Assembly (NCBI GenBank): GCA_036936605.1
Contig: JAUPFV010000001.1
Span: 157,265,187 to 157,329,186, forward strand
From: Limnanthes douglasii subsp. nivea
Taxonomy: Eukaryota; Streptophyta; Magnoliopsida; Brassicales; Limnanthaceae
Reading direction: 5' to 3'
DNA length: 64,000 nucleotides
Shown in pieces: positions 61,101 through 64,000 of the stretch. Numbering within the stretch: position 1 is the first letter of the stretch; each line of letters starts with the position of its first letter. A program made the translations under genes and the position numbers. Under the pieces are notes generated by a model. The model searched no databases, was not told the DNA's origin, and saw only the letters and a list, made by a program, of their open reading frames with translations.

Positions 61101-62848
61101 TAAAGTACCTGCACTGCAATTGTCGTTTAAAACCTCATTATTACTGCTATTGTTTATTTTCAATTCAAGTTTTGGAGGAAATCCTATACTTTGCAAGTCA
61201 TATTCGTGCGATGACAAAGTTCGGATCATAAAGAAACGCAGCATTCTGGTTCCAGTAGTGGCAGTGGTTGCAGCAGTCATCGTTATCGCAGGTGCACTTG
61301 TAACATTCTTCATACTAAGAAGTAGACGAAAGTCAGTAACCGAAGGTACAGCAAAAAAATATAGTCTATATTTCACTCTATGATTTTTGTCCAGTTTAGT
61401 CGCAAATATTTTAACTATATATATATATATATATATATACTTGTATAGTTTCCGAACATCCCCCTCCCCCTCCAAAATCCCCAGGGAAGCAGTATGTGAA
61501 TTCAGAATCGAGAACACCCTTCGAATCCGTTCTAGAAACAAAGGGCCGGCGTTTCTCTTATTCTGAGATCTATAAGATTACAAATAACTTTGAGAGAGTT
61601 CTTGGTAAAGGAGGTTATGGAATGGTTTACCACGGCTATTTGGACGGCACTCAAGTAGCTGTCAAGATGCTCTCTCAGTCATCGGCCCAGGGTTATAAAC
61701 AATTCAAGACAGAGGTAGTAGATCTCTTTTTATATGCATAAACCTTCAACTACAACAAGTCTTACAAAACTCACTTTTTGATTAACCTCTAAAACATTCA
61801 CATTTTGGTTTCTTAGGTGGAACTTCTGTTAAGAGTTCATCACAGAAATTTGGTGAGCCTTGTTGGTTATTGCGACGAAGGAGACAACATGTCGCTTATC
61901 TACGAGTTCATGGCAAACGGAGACTTGAAAGAATATTTATCTGGTATTATTACCAACCCAACTATACATAATATGATTTTTTATATCCATCTAAATTATA
62001 TCTTATCAATATAGGAAAGCGTGGGAATAATACATTGAACTGGAGGGAGAGATTGCAGATAGCTGCTGAGGCTGCACAAGGTAATGTATCCGGGGATTGT
62101 TTGTTTTTAGATCTCTCATATAGAGTTTTTAAGTTATAGCTGACAATTGGTTTGTACTACAGGACTGGAGTATATGCACCACGGTTGCAAGCCGCCCATA
62201 GTGCATCGAGATGTCAAAGCTACTAACATTTTAATAAACGAACATTTCCAAGCAAAACTTGGCGACTTTGGACTCTCAAAATCTTTCTCGTCTGACGGTG
62301 AAACCCATGTTTCAACGGTGGTTGCTGGTACACCGGGGTATCTTGATCCTGAGTAAGGATATCGATACTATAAAAATTAATTTCTCCTGAGATATAGTAT
62401 TATACTTGATGTTAAGTTTTTGGTTTGGTTCATATGCAGGTATTATAGAACAAACTGGCTAACTGAGAAGAGCGATGTATATGGTTTTGGAGTTGCATTA
62501 ATGGAAATAATTGTTAATCAACCGGTGATTGACAAAACCCGCGAGAGACCTCATATTACCGATTGGGTTAGTATGATTCTGACAAAAGGGGACATTAAAA
62601 GTATAATTGATCCCAAGTTAGAAGGTGATTATGATACTAACAACGTGTGGAAGGCTATTGAGGTGGCCATGAGTTGTGTAAATCCATCTGGTAGCAGACG
62701 GCCAACAATGACTTACGTTGCGGCTGAATTAAACGAATGTCTAGCAGCTGAGACCGCAAGGAAGGAAGGAAGTCAAGAAATGGAATCAAAGAGTTCCATC
62801 GAGGTCAGTCTGTCTTTTGGCAATGCATATGGTCCTGGAGCAAGGTGA
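58160..62848 (+). CDS. Malectin-like LRR receptor-like kinase 2 (LRR-I type)
   Basis: Thirteen exons join in frame to 904 codons: 58160-58241, 58328-58868, 59766-60256, 60343-60484, 60562-60633, 60727-60798, 60876-60956, 61170-61345, 61449-61714, 61817-61943, 62015-62080, 62163-62352, 62440-62848. Introns are GT-AG, with phases identical to gene 1. Order: signal peptide ending near VQAQ, malectin-like region (about 28-370), a [18 protein letters not shown] cap, LRRs ([35 protein letters not shown]), transmembrane helix about 519-541, kinase. Kinase residues: GKGGYG 605-610, Lys625, HRD Asp722, DFG 740-742, GTPGYLDPE. All are present, so an active RD kinase at the plasma membrane is expected. 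The juxtamembrane region has a shorter PPPPP stretch than gene 1. Ligand unknown. No lesion was seen. Confidence 0.93.
59371..59585. repeat. Duplicated segment in intron 2 of receptor kinase 2
   Basis: aaatcaacagaaacattcaa begins at 59371 and again at 59501 (period 130 bp), each followed by gctctt, a tcgtgca segment, atggtgcat and cactcc. No coding content. It is absent from intron 2 of gene 1. Confidence 0.8.
61416..61439. repeat. (TA)n microsatellite in an intron of receptor kinase 2
   Basis: Twelve TA dinucleotides just before the acceptor of exon 9. Confidence 0.95.
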
Positions 62849-64000
62849 TCCGTTTAAAAGATCCAATTGTTTGACACTATGTTCAAAACAATTTTATTTT
62901 GAGTGTGATGTAAATTTACATTTTTTTCTTTTTAACGTTTCTGGCTCCCTAATAAGTTTATCAATTTTGTTTGCCATATATGTTTTGCAAAATTAAAGGA
63001 TAACACATTGTCGGAGTATGCTGAAACTACATATAATCCCTCCATTTCATATTAACAGTTGTTTAAGATAATGGTTTTTTTATGTTATACATGAATACTT
63101 ACTAAAAAAAATTCTCTATCTCTCCTATTATGTGAGATCAGTAGAGTTTTTTTTTTTCGCGAACTCGTAAATTGAAAATTTTAATTTTACATTCAAATTC
63201 AATCATAATCTAGGAGGATTTTCAGTTTTGTTTTTCCACGAACACTAAATGAGGAAGTGTATAAAACTATGTCTAACTATAACTATGTTGTTTAGTTATA
63301 CAAAACCCCAAATCATTCATGATTATTTATACCCTATTAATGATTTTGTACCTTTTATTCATAATCTTAATATTAACCCATCTAATGAATCATTTTGTGT
63401 TCTACGTTATAATCCTAGTGCATCCATTCCATACGGAAACTAAAGATGAAGAATATTATATGGGTAATTTATTTTTCTATTTTATTTTTATTTATATATA
63501 TAACCAAAATTTCTATGTGTTTTTTTTTTCCAAATAAAAATGCATCATTTAGTTAAAATACAAACAAAATAGTTTAAATTAGTAATTGAAATATAAATAT
63601 AAATGGATTATAATTATTTTTGAAATACTTTAAAAAATAATTGATATTTCATGTCCCATATATAAGTGATGATATTTTAGGGAGAAATTATGAGATCCGT
63701 AAGGAAAAACTAAAAGATAAGTATGACGATTCGATTTTTCAAAGAAGAAATTAAAAAAATGATTATATTTAATGGTTAGTCCTTAAAAGGTACATAAGGT
63801 ATTTCAAAATTCTTGTTACATACTCCAAATTTTCATAATTCCAATAGATGCATACAATTTTAGAAGTATAAGAACACCCCTTCAATTAAAAAGCACGTTT
63901 AATTTTCTGAATATTTTCAAAGGTTTTGGCTAAATCGGGGTCACGGGGAATAACCAGCCCCAAAATTTTGACCAATTTTAATGCTTACCAAAAATACCCT
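62849..64000. other. 3' flank of receptor kinase 2
   Basis: AT-rich DNA with no supported gene. The final 80 bases become more GC-rich (ggggtcacggggaataacca), possibly the edge of another repeat beyond the window. Confidence 0.5.

Noticed and set aside
63249..63537. Short open frames after receptor kinase 2
   Set aside because: AT-rich chance frames with hydrophobic, low-complexity composition and no recognisable motif.

Overview
This window looks like a repeat-rich stretch of plant nuclear DNA, most likely from a Brassicaceae species (inference). Two intron-rich receptor-kinase genes of the malectin-like/LRR-I type, a family expanded in Arabidopsis relatives, stand at either end. Between them lie about 46 kb of nested and decayed transposable elements: Copia, Tat-type Gypsy, TRIMs, LINEs and Mutator-like elements. 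I saw no tRNA, rRNA or CRISPR-like structure.

Layout. 1-5660: a minus-strand Copia relic with a TRIM inserted in its right LTR. 6090-11280: LRR receptor kinase 1 (13 exons, 914 codons, reads intact). 11796-12282: a second TRIM. 12395-22316: a Gypsy element with LTRs, target duplication, PBS, decayed gag-pol, a 46-bp satellite-like block and an antisense reading frame. 22340-23088: a third TRIM. 23490-24785: an unclassified 650-bp tandem duplication. 24905-26815: a 5'-truncated LINE. 27600-31830: Copia relic 3. 34.9-35.9 kb: a Mutator-like transposase relic. 36828-39.8 kb: Copia relic 2, followed by an inverted copy of its LTR. About 41.3-57.4 kb: a large Mutator-like element with a minus-strand transposase and a plus-strand ULP1-type protease gene, split by a LINE. 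58160-62848: LRR receptor kinase 2 (13 exons, 904 codons, reads intact). The rest is AT-rich flank.

The receptor kinases are paralogues with the same exon number and intron phases, and both keep signal peptide, malectin-like region, LRRs, transmembrane helix and a complete RD kinase. They look like a tandem pair pushed apart by transposon insertion, and they are the only genes here I believe are functional.

The most unusual signal is in the 41-57 kb element. A roughly 15-bp motif (consensus near GGTTTCGCATCTATC) occurs about 70 times, always in the same orientation, only in introns and spacers, every 25-45 bp within clusters, regardless of which strand the nearby gene is on. The element has the layout of a VANDAL transposon (MULE transposase plus ULP1-domain protein). 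In Arabidopsis, VANC proteins of VANDAL elements act on short family-specific motifs clustered in their own noncoding DNA to counter silencing. I propose that this motif is the recognition site of a VANC-like anti-silencing system not matched to a family I can name.
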